The notes beneath the pieces were generated by a model. That model worked only from the letters and a program-made list of their open reading frames with translations. It did no database searches and was not told where the DNA came from. From Actinomycetes bacterium (GTDB taxonomy: Bacteria > Actinomycetota > Actinomycetes > Actinomycetales > Cellulomonadaceae): a DNA stretch of 9,009 nucleotides. A program made the position numbers and the translations under genes. The stretch lies in contig JAEZZV010000334.1 of assembly GCA_023418375.1 (NCBI GenBank), positions 1 to 9,009 on the forward strand, read 5' to 3'. Each line of letters begins with the position of its first letter. Position 1 is the first letter of the stretch. This document shows, piece by piece, positions 1 to 5,751 of the stretch.

Positions 1-302
1 TCGCGGCGCCCGGCCGCGTGCACGAGGTGCGGGAGGCCCTGACGCGCACGTCCCTCGCCGATGCGCTCGACGCCGGGTCCTTCCTCGACGCCCGGCTCGC
101 GGTGCTCACGCCCCGTGCCGCGAAGGGCCTGGAGTTCGACGCCGTCGTGCTCGTCGAGCCCACGGAGATCGCGCTCGACGGCGGCCCCGGCGACCTCTAC
201 GTGTCGATGACGCGGCCGACCCGGGCGCTGCACGTGGTGGCGGCGGGCGAGCTGCCGCCCGGCCTGCCGACGTCCAGCGCTCAGTCCTCGCAGGCGACCT
301 GA
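1..302 (+). CDS. C-terminal fragment of a UvrD-like superfamily 1 helicase (HelD/HelR type), 5' end outside the window
   Basis: The reading frame is open from base 3 and ends at TGA 300-302, giving the last 99 residues of a larger protein. Two helicase motifs are visible. One is a motif V-like KGLEFDAVVLVEP at about residues 41-53 of the fragment. The other is a motif VI-like YVSMTRPTRALHVV at about 66-79, the counterpart of the YVALTRA pattern of UvrD/Rep/PcrA helicases. Short endings of this kind are typical of actinobacterial HelD/HelR proteins, which are ATPases that remove or recycle stalled RNA polymerase and in some species affect rifampicin sensitivity. The N-terminal Walker A region is not in the window, so HelR cannot be separated from other UvrD-like helicases, and I give no symbol. 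The 3' end overlaps the convergent protease gene by 22 bp. Confidence 0.8.
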   Translation, partial: AAPGRVHEVREALTRTSLADALDAGSFLDARLAVLTPRAAKGLEFDAVVLVEPTEIALDGGPGDLYVSMTRPTRALHVVAAGELPPGLPTSSAQSSQAT

Positions 303-1198
303 CCGAGGAGCGCGAGGCCCGCCAGGTCACCGGGGCCCAGATCGGTCCGGGTGGCGTTCACCGGGAACATGAGCTCGGCCGGGTCGTCGACGTGGTCCAG
401 CCCGAGGACGTGCGCCAGCTCGTGGACCACCATGGCCCGGGCGCGCTCGTACCCGCCCGGGCTGTCGAGCATGGCGCCGAGGTCGGCGACGTCGAGGACC
501 ACCCGGCCGGCCGCCAGCCACTGGCCCTGCCCGTGCGCCCCCGGCACTGCCGCCGAGCCGCCGAGGCCGACGACGCCCCCCGCGAGCTCGGGCACGACCG
601 ACGCGTCGGCCCACGCGACGAGCACGGGTGCCCAGCCGTCGCCGTAGCGCTCCGACTGGATCAGCACCCGCTCGACCGCGGGCGGTTCGTCGGTCGTCCC
701 CGCGTACTCCAGCACGAGCCCGGCGGCCGAGCCGACGATCCCCGCGGCCTCCTCGACCAGCTCCTGCCCGCCCTCGGGCATGCCGTCGGGCCGGATCACG
801 TAGCGGACCGGCCGGCACGGGTCGTACCCGATCGGCGAGCCGTCCTGCGTGGTGTGGAGGAACAGGTACGCGCCCTGGGTGGTGACCGGGACGGCGGCCG
901 TGACGCGACCCTCGGAGGGCGCGGGGTCGGGGACCCGCACCGACCGCCCGTCGATCGCCACGTAGGCACGCGTGCGGACGAGGTCCTCGAACGGCACCCC
1001 GGCCGCGGCCAGCCCGGCCGCGGCGACTCCCAGCACGCCGAGGACGCCGACGAGACCGAGCACCGCGCCGGGCGCCCCGGCCCGCTCCCAGCGGGCCTCC
1101 CGACGCGCCTGCTGACGGGCGATGCGGGCCGCGGCACGGTCCATCCGACGCACGATGCGTCGCGAGCGACGTTCCTCGCGACGAACGGCGGCGTCCAT
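281..1198 (-). CDS. Membrane-anchored matrixin-like zinc metalloprotease
   Basis: The 305-residue protein carries the metzincin zinc site HELAHVLGLDH at residues 259-269, with ligands H259, H263 and H269 and catalytic E260. A likely Met-turn, AELM, ends at M277. The active site therefore looks intact and the protein is a probable peptidase. The first 40 residues are very rich in Arg. A hydrophobic segment follows at about 44-67, so I infer one membrane anchor with the protease domain (about 100-305) outside the cell. C128 and C303 could form a disulfide. The substrate is unknown. The ATG at 1196-1198 has no clear Shine-Dalgarno sequence. A CAGACT hexamer (1205-1210 on the opposite strand) lies 6 nt upstream, which would fit a leaderless start. 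Met19 is an alternative start that would remove part of the basic region. The 3' end overlaps the helicase gene, and serA is divergent. Confidence 0.85.
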   Translation of the reverse strand: MDAAVRREERRSRRIVRRMDRAAARIARQQARREARWERAGAPGAVLGLVGVLGVLGVAAAGLAAAGVPFEDLVRTRAYVAIDGRSVRVPDPAPSEGRVTAAVPVTTQGAYLFLHTTQDGSPIGYDPCRPVRYVIRPDGMPEGGQELVEEAAGIVGSAAGLVLEYAGTTDEPPAVERVLIQSERYGDGWAPVLVAWADASVVPELAGGVVGLGGSAAVPGAHGQGQWLAAGRVVLDVADLGAMLDSPGGYERARAMVVHELAHVLGLDHVDDPAELMFPVNATRTDLGPGDLAGLALLGQVACED

Positions 1199-1317
1199 CG
1201 GACCAGTCTGGCTCGCGGACCCGCCACGCGCCTGGGACCGCCCCGGGATTCACCCGACGAGGGCCGGGCGCATCGTCCGCCAGCCGGGCGCGTTTCCCAC
1301 CGGCCCGGCCGCAGGGC

Positions 1318-1332
1318 CACGATAGGGACGTG
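1318..1332 (+). promoter_or_regulatory. Possible -10 box and leaderless start of serA
   Basis: CACGAT at 1318-1323 is followed by six bases and then the GTG at 1330, so transcription would begin at or next to the start codon. AGGGA lies only one base before the GTG, too close to act as a normal ribosome binding site. I see no convincing -35 element at the expected distance. Confidence 0.4.
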
Positions 1333-2529
1333 CTGCGCGCTCTCCTCCTCGAGAACCTCCACCCCCTCGCCACCGCCATCCTGGAGTCCGACGGCGTCCA
1401 CGTGACGTCGCGCACGGGTGCGCTGGACGAGGACGAGCTCATCGAGGCGCTCGCGGGGGTCCAGCTCCTGGGCCTCCGCTCCAAGACCCAGGTGACCGAG
1501 CGGGTGCTCGAGGCCGCGCCCGACCTCCTGGCGGTCGGCGCCTACTGCATCGGGACCAACCAGATCGACCTGGCAGCGGCGTCGCGGCAGGGCGTGGCGG
1601 TGTTCAACGCCCCGTTCTCGAACACCCGCTCCGTGGTCGAGCTCGCCCTCGCCGAGATCATCGCGCTCGCGCGCCGACTCACCGAGCGCGACAAGGCCCT
1701 CCACGACGGGCTGTGGGACAAGACGGCCGAGGGCGCCCACGAGGTCCGCGGGCGCGTCCTCGGCATCGTCGGCTACGGCAACATCGGCACCCAGCTCTCG
1801 GTGCTGGCGGAGAACCTCGGCATGTCGGTCGTCTTCTACGACACCGCGGAGAAGCTCGCGCTCGGCAACGCCCGGCGCATGGGCTCGCTCGACGAGCTCC
1901 TCGCGGTCGCGGACACGGTGACCCTGCACGTCGACGGGCGCCCGGGCAACGCGGGCCTGTTCGGCGCCGAGCAGTTCGCGAGGATGAAGCGCCGCGCGAT
2001 CTTCCTCAACCTCTCGCGCGGGTTCGTCGTCGACTACGCGGCACTGCGCGAGGCGGTGCTGAGCGGCCACGTCGCGGGCGCTGCCGTCGACGTCTTCCCC
2101 GTCGAGCCCAAGAGGCGCGGCGACGCGTTCGAGTCCGAGCTGCGCGGGCTGCCCAACGTCATCCTCACCCCGCACATCGGCGGGTCGACGCTGGAGGCCC
2201 AGGAGGCCATCGGCCAGTTCGTCTCCAACAAGCTGCGCGACTACGTCGCCACCGGCTCGACGACGCTCAGCGTCAACCTGCCCAACCTGGCGCTCGACGC
2301 CCGCACGGGCGCGCACCGGCTCGCGCACCTGCACCAGAACACCCCGGGGGTCCTGGCGGGCATCAACAGATCGCTCGCCGAGCACGGCGTCAACATCGAG
2401 GGCCAGCTGCTCTCCACCCGTGGGGAGGTGGGCTACGTCGTCACCGACATCGCGTCCGACGTGCACCCCGACGTCGAGGAGATGCTGCTGGCGATGCCGC
2501 AGACCATCCGCCTGCGCACGCTGTCCTGA
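1330..2529 (+). CDS. serA: D-3-phosphoglycerate dehydrogenase, E. coli-type with C-terminal ACT domain
   Basis: The enzyme oxidises 3-phosphoglycerate to 3-phosphohydroxypyruvate with NAD, the first step of serine synthesis, in the cytoplasm. The 399-residue length is close to the 410 of E. coli SerA. The order is a substrate-binding half (1-100), a Rossmann domain and an ACT domain. Visible features are CIGTNQIDLAAA (73-84), NAPFSNTRSVVE (93-104), the NAD loop GYGNIG (148-153) with acidic D171, and the catalytic set R230 (SRG), E259 (VEP) and H282 (PHIGG). The ACT domain (about 328-399) keeps H335, N337 and N355, which align with the serine-binding H344, N346 and N364 of E. coli SerA, so feedback inhibition by serine is likely. 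The long insert of the M. tuberculosis-type enzyme is absent. GTG 1330 fits the family N-terminus. No other serine-pathway gene is nearby. Confidence 0.95.
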   Translation: MLRALLLENLHPLATAILESDGVHVTSRTGALDEDELIEALAGVQLLGLRSKTQVTERVLEAAPDLLAVGAYCIGTNQIDLAAASRQGVAVFNAPFSNTRSVVELALAEIIALARRLTERDKALHDGLWDKTAEGAHEVRGRVLGIVGYGNIGTQLSVLAENLGMSVVFYDTAEKLALGNARRMGSLDELLAVADTVTLHVDGRPGNAGLFGAEQFARMKRRAIFLNLSRGFVVDYAALREAVLSGHVAGAAVDVFPVEPKRRGDAFESELRGLPNVILTPHIGGSTLEAQEAIGQFVSNKLRDYVATGSTTLSVNLPNLALDARTGAHRLAHLHQNTPGVLAGINRSLAEHGVNIEGQLLSTRGEVGYVVTDIASDVHPDVEEMLLAMPQTIRLRTLS

Positions 2530-2550
2530 CCCGGCAGGAGCCCCGGGCGA

Positions 2551-2575
2551 CGCACCGGCCCCGGGGGCCGGTGCG
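2551..2575. terminator. Bidirectional hairpin terminator between serA and the DUF5302 gene
   Basis: Bases 2551-2561 pair perfectly with 2565-2575 to form an 11-bp, almost all G/C stem with a 3-base loop. It begins 21 bp after the serA stop and 17 bp beyond the stop of the convergent gene, so it can end both transcripts. There is no T-tract, which is common for actinobacterial terminators. Confidence 0.75.
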
Positions 2576-2592
2576 CTCGGCCGGCGGTCCGG

Positions 2593-2778
2593 TCAGCCGG
2601 TCTTGCGGCGGAAGGTCCGCCGGCCGCCGCCGGTGACCTCGGGTCCGTGCACACCGCCGTCGGCCTCGCGGCCCTCGGCGCTGCGGTGGGCGTTCTGCTT
2701 CTTCCGCTCGAGCGCCTCGCGGAACTTGGCCTTCGCGTCCTCGGACGCCGCGGGCGCGCGGTCTCGGTCAGCACTCAT
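2593..2778 (-). CDS. Small DUF5302-like protein of unknown function
   Basis: This is a 61-residue, strongly charged, soluble protein. It has an acidic/basic helical core, AKAKFREALERKK (residues 15-27), a flexible Gly-rich middle, and the basic tail RRTFRRKTG. The core plus the FRRK-[ST]-G end is the pattern I recognise for DUF5302, a small family of actinobacteria. Its function is not known and I do not propose one. There is no membrane segment or cysteine. The ATG at 2776-2778 is well supported by GAGAGGAA (2784-2791 on the opposite strand) 5 nt upstream. The gene stands alone, convergent with serA and divergent from the acyl-CoA ligase gene. A TAACCT hexamer (2924-2929, opposite strand) could be its -10 box; if so, its promoter overlaps the palindromes described for the ligase gene. 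Confidence 0.75.
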   Translation of the reverse strand: MSADRDRAPAASEDAKAKFREALERKKQNAHRSAEGREADGGVHGPEVTGGGRRTFRRKTG

Positions 2779-2911
2779 GGCGGTTCCTCTCGTTCGCGGT
2801 CGGGGCCGCGGCCCCAGTCTGCCGCCGCGCCGCCGTGGCGGCCAGCACATTGGCGCGCGCGGCGTCGGCTGCCCGGCGAAGGCGGCCGCCGACGACGCGC
2901 GGTGCGCTCGG

Positions 2912-2939
2912 CTACGGTGTCGTAGGTTACGCCGCCGTA
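2912..2939. promoter_or_regulatory. Tandem TACG-N4-CGTA palindromes, candidate repressor operators
   Basis: Two inverted repeats sit side by side. The first is CTACG-GTGT-CGTAG at 2912-2925, a perfect 5-bp arm. The second is TACG-CCGC-CGTA at 2928-2939. Their centres are 15 bp apart, about one and a half helix turns. A further TACG half-site is part of the -10 box at 2944-2949. The shape suits dimeric TetR-family regulators, which often control acyl-CoA ligase genes in actinobacteria. No regulator gene is present in the window, so the protein that binds is unknown. Confidence 0.55.
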
Positions 2940-2943
2940 GGTC

Positions 2944-2958
2944 TACGATTGCCCCGTG
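2944..2958 (+). promoter_or_regulatory. -10 box and leaderless start of the acyl-CoA ligase gene
   Basis: TACGAT at 2944-2949 (TANNNT type) is followed by TGCCCC and then GTG at 2956, the spacing expected when transcription starts at the first base of the start codon. No Shine-Dalgarno sequence is present. The -35 position is weak, overlaps the upstream palindromes, and cannot be fixed with confidence. Confidence 0.6.
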
Positions 2959-4665
2959 ACGCTCGCCGACCGACCGTGGCTGGGCGCCTACGCGCCCGGC
3001 GTGCCCGCCGACCTCGAACCGCTCGACGAGCCGCTGACGGCCGCCCTGGAACGCTCCGCGGCGTCCCACCCGTCCCGGGTGGCACTGGACTTCATGGGCG
3101 CCGTCACCACCTACGGCACGCTGCTGCGCCGCGTGCAGCACGCCGCCGAGGCCCTGCGTGAGATCGGCGTCCGCAAGGGCGACCGCGTGGGCCTCGTGCT
3201 GCCGAACTGCGCGACGCACGTGGTCGCGTTCTACGCGGTCCTGCGCCTGGGGGCCGTCGTCGTCGAGCACAACCCCACCTACTCGGCGGACGAGCTCGCC
3301 CACCAGCTGGCCGACAGCGGCGCGACGACGGTCATCGCCTGGGAGGTCGCCGCGGGAGCGGTGCTCGCAGCCCAGCCGCGCACCCAGGTGCGCACGGTCG
3401 TCGTCGTGGACCTCACACGCGACCTCCCCGCAGCCAAGCGTGGCGCACTCCACCTGCCGGTCCCGAAGGCACGCGCCCTGCGCTCCGCGATGCGCGCTCC
3501 GCTGCCGGAGGGGGCACGCGTGCTGCGGTGGCACCGCCTGGTCGCCCGCGCCCGGGCGCTGCCCGCCGACCACCCCGGCCCCACGGCCGACGACATCGCC
3601 CTGCTGCAGTACACCGGCGGGACGACCGGCGTGCCGAAGGGCGCGGTCCTGCGGCACCGCAACCTCGTGGCCAACGCCGCCCAGGGCATCGCCTGGACAC
3701 AGCACCAGGAGGCGCGCGAGACGATCGGCGCCGCGTTGCCGTTCTTCCACGCCTTCGGCATGACCCTCTGCCTCACCTACGCGATCCGCCTCGCAGCCAC
3801 GGTCGTGATCTTCCCCAAGTTCGACGTCGACCAGGTGCTCGAGGCACAGCAGCGGCGGCCCATCACCTTCTTCCCCGGCGTCCCGCCGATGTTCGAGCGC
3901 CTCGCGGCGGCCGCGCGGGCGCGCGGCGTCGACCTGACGAGCTGCCGGCACGCGATCTCGGGGGCGATGAGCCTGCCCGCGGAGACGGCCAAGGCCTGGG
4001 AGGAGGTGACCGGCGGCATCCTCGTGGAGGGCTACGGCCTGACGGAGACGTCCCCCGTCATCCTGGGCAACCCGATGTCGCCCGCACGACGGCCCGGCTT
4101 CCTCGGCGTGCCGTTCCCGTCGAGCCACATGAAGGTCGTCGATCCCGACGACCCGACGCGCGAGGTGCCGCCCGGCGAGCGCGGCGAGCTGCTCGTCGCC
4201 GGACCGCAGGTGTTCGACGGCTACTGGCAGCACCCGGAGGAGACGGCCGCGGTCCTCGTCGAGCTCGACGGGCGTACCTGGCTGCGCACCGGCGACATCG
4301 TCGTCGTCGAGGACGAGGGGTTCACGCGGCTGGTCGACCGGATCAAGGAGGTCATCATCACCGGCGGGTTCAACGTCTACCCGTCCCAGGTGGAGGACCT
4401 GCTCCGCGAGATGCCCGAGATCGACGACGTCGCAGTGGTCGGCGTGCCGGGCGGGGGCGACCTGGGCGAGAGGGTCGTGGCGGCCATCGTGCTCGCGGAG
4501 GGCGTGACGAAGATCGAGCTGTCCGCCGTGCGCGCGTGGAGCGAGGAGCGGCTGGCGCGCTATGCGCACCCGCGGGACCTCGTCATCCTGCCCGAGCTGC
4601 CGCGCTCCCAGATCGGCAAGGTCCTGCGCCGCGTGGTGCGCGAGGAGATCGTCAGCCGGGGGTGA
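2956..4665 (+). CDS. Acyl-CoA synthetase (AMP-forming), long-chain fatty acid CoA ligase family
   Basis: The 569-residue protein activates a carboxylic acid, probably a medium- or long-chain fatty acid, to its acyl-AMP and then its CoA thioester. The ANL-superfamily motifs are all present in order: P-loop YTGGTTGVPKGA (219-230), the A5 motif EGYGLTETSP (358-367), RTGDI (444-448), hinge DRIKEVIITGGFNVYP (461-476), and catalytic lysine K555 in RSQIGKVLRR (550-559). The N- and C-terminal domains are complete and the length is normal for FadD. The exact substrate cannot be read from the sequence. No carrier protein or beta-oxidation gene is nearby, so it stands as a single-gene unit. GTG 2956 is chosen because of the -10 box exactly upstream. 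The 3' end overlaps the convergent nrdR by 14 bp. Control by a repressor binding the upstream palindromes is inferred. Confidence 0.92.
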   Translation: MTLADRPWLGAYAPGVPADLEPLDEPLTAALERSAASHPSRVALDFMGAVTTYGTLLRRVQHAAEALREIGVRKGDRVGLVLPNCATHVVAFYAVLRLGAVVVEHNPTYSADELAHQLADSGATTVIAWEVAAGAVLAAQPRTQVRTVVVVDLTRDLPAAKRGALHLPVPKARALRSAMRAPLPEGARVLRWHRLVARARALPADHPGPTADDIALLQYTGGTTGVPKGAVLRHRNLVANAAQGIAWTQHQEARETIGAALPFFHAFGMTLCLTYAIRLAATVVIFPKFDVDQVLEAQQRRPITFFPGVPPMFERLAAAARARGVDLTSCRHAISGAMSLPAETAKAWEEVTGGILVEGYGLTETSPVILGNPMSPARRPGFLGVPFPSSHMKVVDPDDPTREVPPGERGELLVAGPQVFDGYWQHPEETAAVLVELDGRTWLRTGDIVVVEDEGFTRLVDRIKEVIITGGFNVYPSQVEDLLREMPEIDDVAVVGVPGGGDLGERVVAAIVLAEGVTKIELSAVRAWSEERLARYAHPRDLVILPELPRSQIGKVLRRVVREEIVSRG

Positions 4666-5155
4666 TGCCCGACCCGGCCTCCTCGAGGTCCGTCGCCCCG
4701 GCGTCTTCGGGTCGCTCGGCCCGCAGCGCCGTGATCGCCGCCTCGAAGTCGTCGAGCGAGTCGAAGGCCTGGTAGACGCTCGCGAACCGCAGGTACGCGA
4801 CCTCGTCGAGATCACGCAGCGGCCCGAGGATGGCCAGACCGATCTCGTGCGCGTCGAGCTCGGCGCTGCCCGTGCTGCGCAGCGTCTCCTCCACACGGTG
4901 GGCGAGCAGGGCCAGGTCGTCCTCGCTCACAGGCCTGCCCTGACATGCCTTGCGGACGCCGGCGACGATCTTCTCCCTGCTGAACGGCTCCACGACGCCC
5001 GACCTCTTGACCACGGACAGGCTCGCTGTCTCGACAGTGGTGAAGCGGCGGTGGCACTGCGGGCACTGCCTGCGCCGACGGATGGACGCGCCGTCGTCCG
5101 AGGTGCGGGAGTCGACGACCCTCGAGTCGGGGTGGCGACAGAACGGACAGTGCAC
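4652..5155 (-). CDS. nrdR: Transcriptional repressor NrdR of ribonucleotide reductase genes
   Basis: NrdR senses ATP and dATP and represses ribonucleotide reductase operons by binding NrdR boxes. The 167-residue protein begins with a zinc ribbon whose four ligands are visible as C3, C6, C31 and C34 (HCPFC and CPQC). The Arg-rich IRRRRQCPQCHRRFTT segment (25-40) follows. An ATP-cone domain runs from about 49 to 139, including VVKRSG, PFSREKI and the conserved YLRFASVYQAF (121-131). The start is the GTG at 5153-5155. It gives the usual N-terminus and has a perfect AGGAGG (5161-5166, opposite strand) 5 nt upstream; the open frame extends further upstream but without such support. The acidic tail after residue 145 is variable in the family. 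It lies 114 bp downstream of the LysM gene on the same strand. No reductase gene or obvious NrdR box is in the window. Confidence 0.96.
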   Translation of the reverse strand: MHCPFCRHPDSRVVDSRTSDDGASIRRRRQCPQCHRRFTTVETASLSVVKRSGVVEPFSREKIVAGVRKACQGRPVSEDDLALLAHRVEETLRSTGSAELDAHEIGLAILGPLRDLDEVAYLRFASVYQAFDSLDDFEAAITALRAERPEDAGATDLEEAGSGITPG

Positions 5156-5160
5156 GCGCA

Positions 5161-5166
5161 CCTCCT
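5161..5166 (-). promoter_or_regulatory. Ribosome binding site that fixes the nrdR start
   Basis: CCTCCT on the plus strand reads AGGAGG on the minus strand, a perfect match to the 16S tail, 5 nt before the GTG at 5155. It rules out starts further upstream in the open frame. Confidence 0.8.
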
Positions 5167-5225
5167 GCGTGAGCCGCGCCGACCCGGCGTGCGGGTGCCC
5201 GGCACGGGCCGCCGGGGCGGCGCTC

Positions 5226-5254
5226 ACGCTACGCACGCGCCCGCGTGCACGCAA
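5226..5254 (-). promoter_or_regulatory. Possible nrdR promoter containing a short hairpin
   Basis: Read on the minus strand, TTGCGT (5249-5254) and TAGCGT (5226-5231) are separated by 17 bp. This is a plausible promoter that would give nrdR a leader of about 65 nt. The spacer contains an inverted repeat, GCACGCG with CGCGTGC (5233-5248), which could instead act as a weak terminator after the LysM gene. Both readings are tentative. Confidence 0.35.
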
Positions 5255-5269
5255 GGAAGGCCGCGCGCC

Positions 5270-5641
5270 TCAGCCCTGCGCGGGGAGCAGGATCTGCTGT
5301 CCCGCCGTCAAGCCCGAGCCCGGCAGGTCGTTGAGCGCCACGAGGTCGTCCACGACGTCCCGGACGTCCTCGCCCGGCGCCGCGAGGCCCGCCGCGATGT
5401 CCCAGAGGGTCTCGCCGGCCAGCACCGTGTAGGTCTCGACGGGCACCGCCGGCGCGGGGGTCCCGGCGTTGGCGACCTGGTTGCCGAGCATCCCGGCGAG
5501 GCCCAGGCCGAGGGAGAGGACGAAGACGACGCGCCGTCCGCGCCCCGTGAGCCGCAGCGGCACGTCGTCGCCGGCATGACGCTGGGCCCGCAGCAGAGGG
5601 CGGCCGGTGGCCAGCGGAAGGTCCGCGGTCATCGCGCTCAT
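5270..5641 (-). CDS. Small membrane-anchored LysM protein divergent from lexA, likely SOS-induced (Rv2719c/YneA-like)
   Basis: The 123-residue protein has a basic cytoplasmic N-terminus, one hydrophobic segment at about 38-54, a short Ala/Pro linker and one LysM domain (about 69-120: ETYTVLAGETLWDIA, then LVALNDL and GLTAGQQILLP). It is therefore probably anchored in the membrane with LysM facing peptidoglycan. The layout and the position beside lexA match B. subtilis YneA, an SOS inhibitor of cell division, and M. tuberculosis Rv2719c, an SOS-induced wall-acting protein. No separate catalytic domain is visible. ATG 5639-5641 is chosen because GAGGAG lies 6 nt upstream; a TTG at 5665 would add eight residues but has no such support. 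Two LexA boxes lie 26-57 bases upstream. nrdR follows on the same strand. The SOS role is inferred from context and family resemblance. Confidence 0.85.
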   Translation of the reverse strand: MSAMTADLPLATGRPLLRAQRHAGDDVPLRLTGRGRRVVFVLSLGLGLAGMLGNQVANAGTPAPAVPVETYTVLAGETLWDIAAGLAAPGEDVRDVVDDLVALNDLPGSGLTAGQQILLPAQG

Positions 5642-5667
5642 GGACGTCTCCTCGATCCTCAACAACC

Positions 5668-5683
5668 TCGAACGTCTGTATGA
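5668..5683. promoter_or_regulatory. LexA (SOS) box A
   Basis: TCGAAC-GTCT-GTATGA matches 10 of 12 positions of the actinobacterial/Gram-positive LexA consensus TCGAAC-N4-GTTCGA. It overlaps the proposed -10 region of the LysM gene. Confidence 0.65.
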
Positions 5684-5704
5684 CGAACGCCTGTACGATT
5701 TCTA
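5677..5704 (-). promoter_or_regulatory. Candidate LysM-gene promoter overlapping two LexA boxes
   Basis: On the minus strand TAGAAA (5699-5704) and CATACA (5677-5682) are 16 bp apart. Box B fills the spacer exactly and box A covers the -10, which is ideal for LexA repression. The hexamers themselves are only moderate matches. Confidence 0.4.
5683..5698. promoter_or_regulatory. LexA (SOS) box B
   Basis: ACGAAC-GCCT-GTACGA matches 10 of 12 consensus positions. It shares one base with box A, and the two centres are 15 bp apart, so two LexA dimers could sit next to each other. Confidence 0.6.
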
Positions 5705-5735
5705 GCACCGCGCACCGACAATGTCGACGACACGC

Positions 5736-5751
5736 TCGAACAGATGTTTGA
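5736..5751. promoter_or_regulatory. LexA (SOS) box C at the lexA promoter
   Basis: TCGAAC-AGAT-GTTTGA matches 11 of 12 consensus positions, the best of the three boxes. It overlaps the -35 element of the lexA promoter, as expected for autoregulation. Confidence 0.85.

Noticed and set aside
392..1405. Long plus-strand open frame over the protease gene
   Set aside because: It is antisense to a gene with an intact zinc motif, has no recognisable domain, and its composition (Arg, Pro, His, Gly-rich) is typical of the shadow frame of GC-rich coding DNA.
796..2466. 556-codon minus-strand open frame across serA and the protease gene
   Set aside because: It spans two well-supported genes in antisense or shifted frames and shows only His/Arg/Asp/Val-rich low-information sequence.
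3528..4775. Second long plus-strand frame within the acyl-CoA ligase gene
   Set aside because: It is a shifted frame of a gene with all expected motifs and has no domain of its own.
2779..4896. Very long minus-strand frame upstream of the DUF5302 gene
   Set aside because: Only its last 61 codons form a real protein with a ribosome binding site. The rest is the antisense of the acyl-CoA ligase and of the end of nrdR's frame.
5243..5252. Palindrome GCGTGCACGC considered as a regulator site
   Set aside because: A single 10-bp GC-rich palindrome is expected by chance in this composition. It is better described as part of the overlapping hairpin and possible nrdR promoter.
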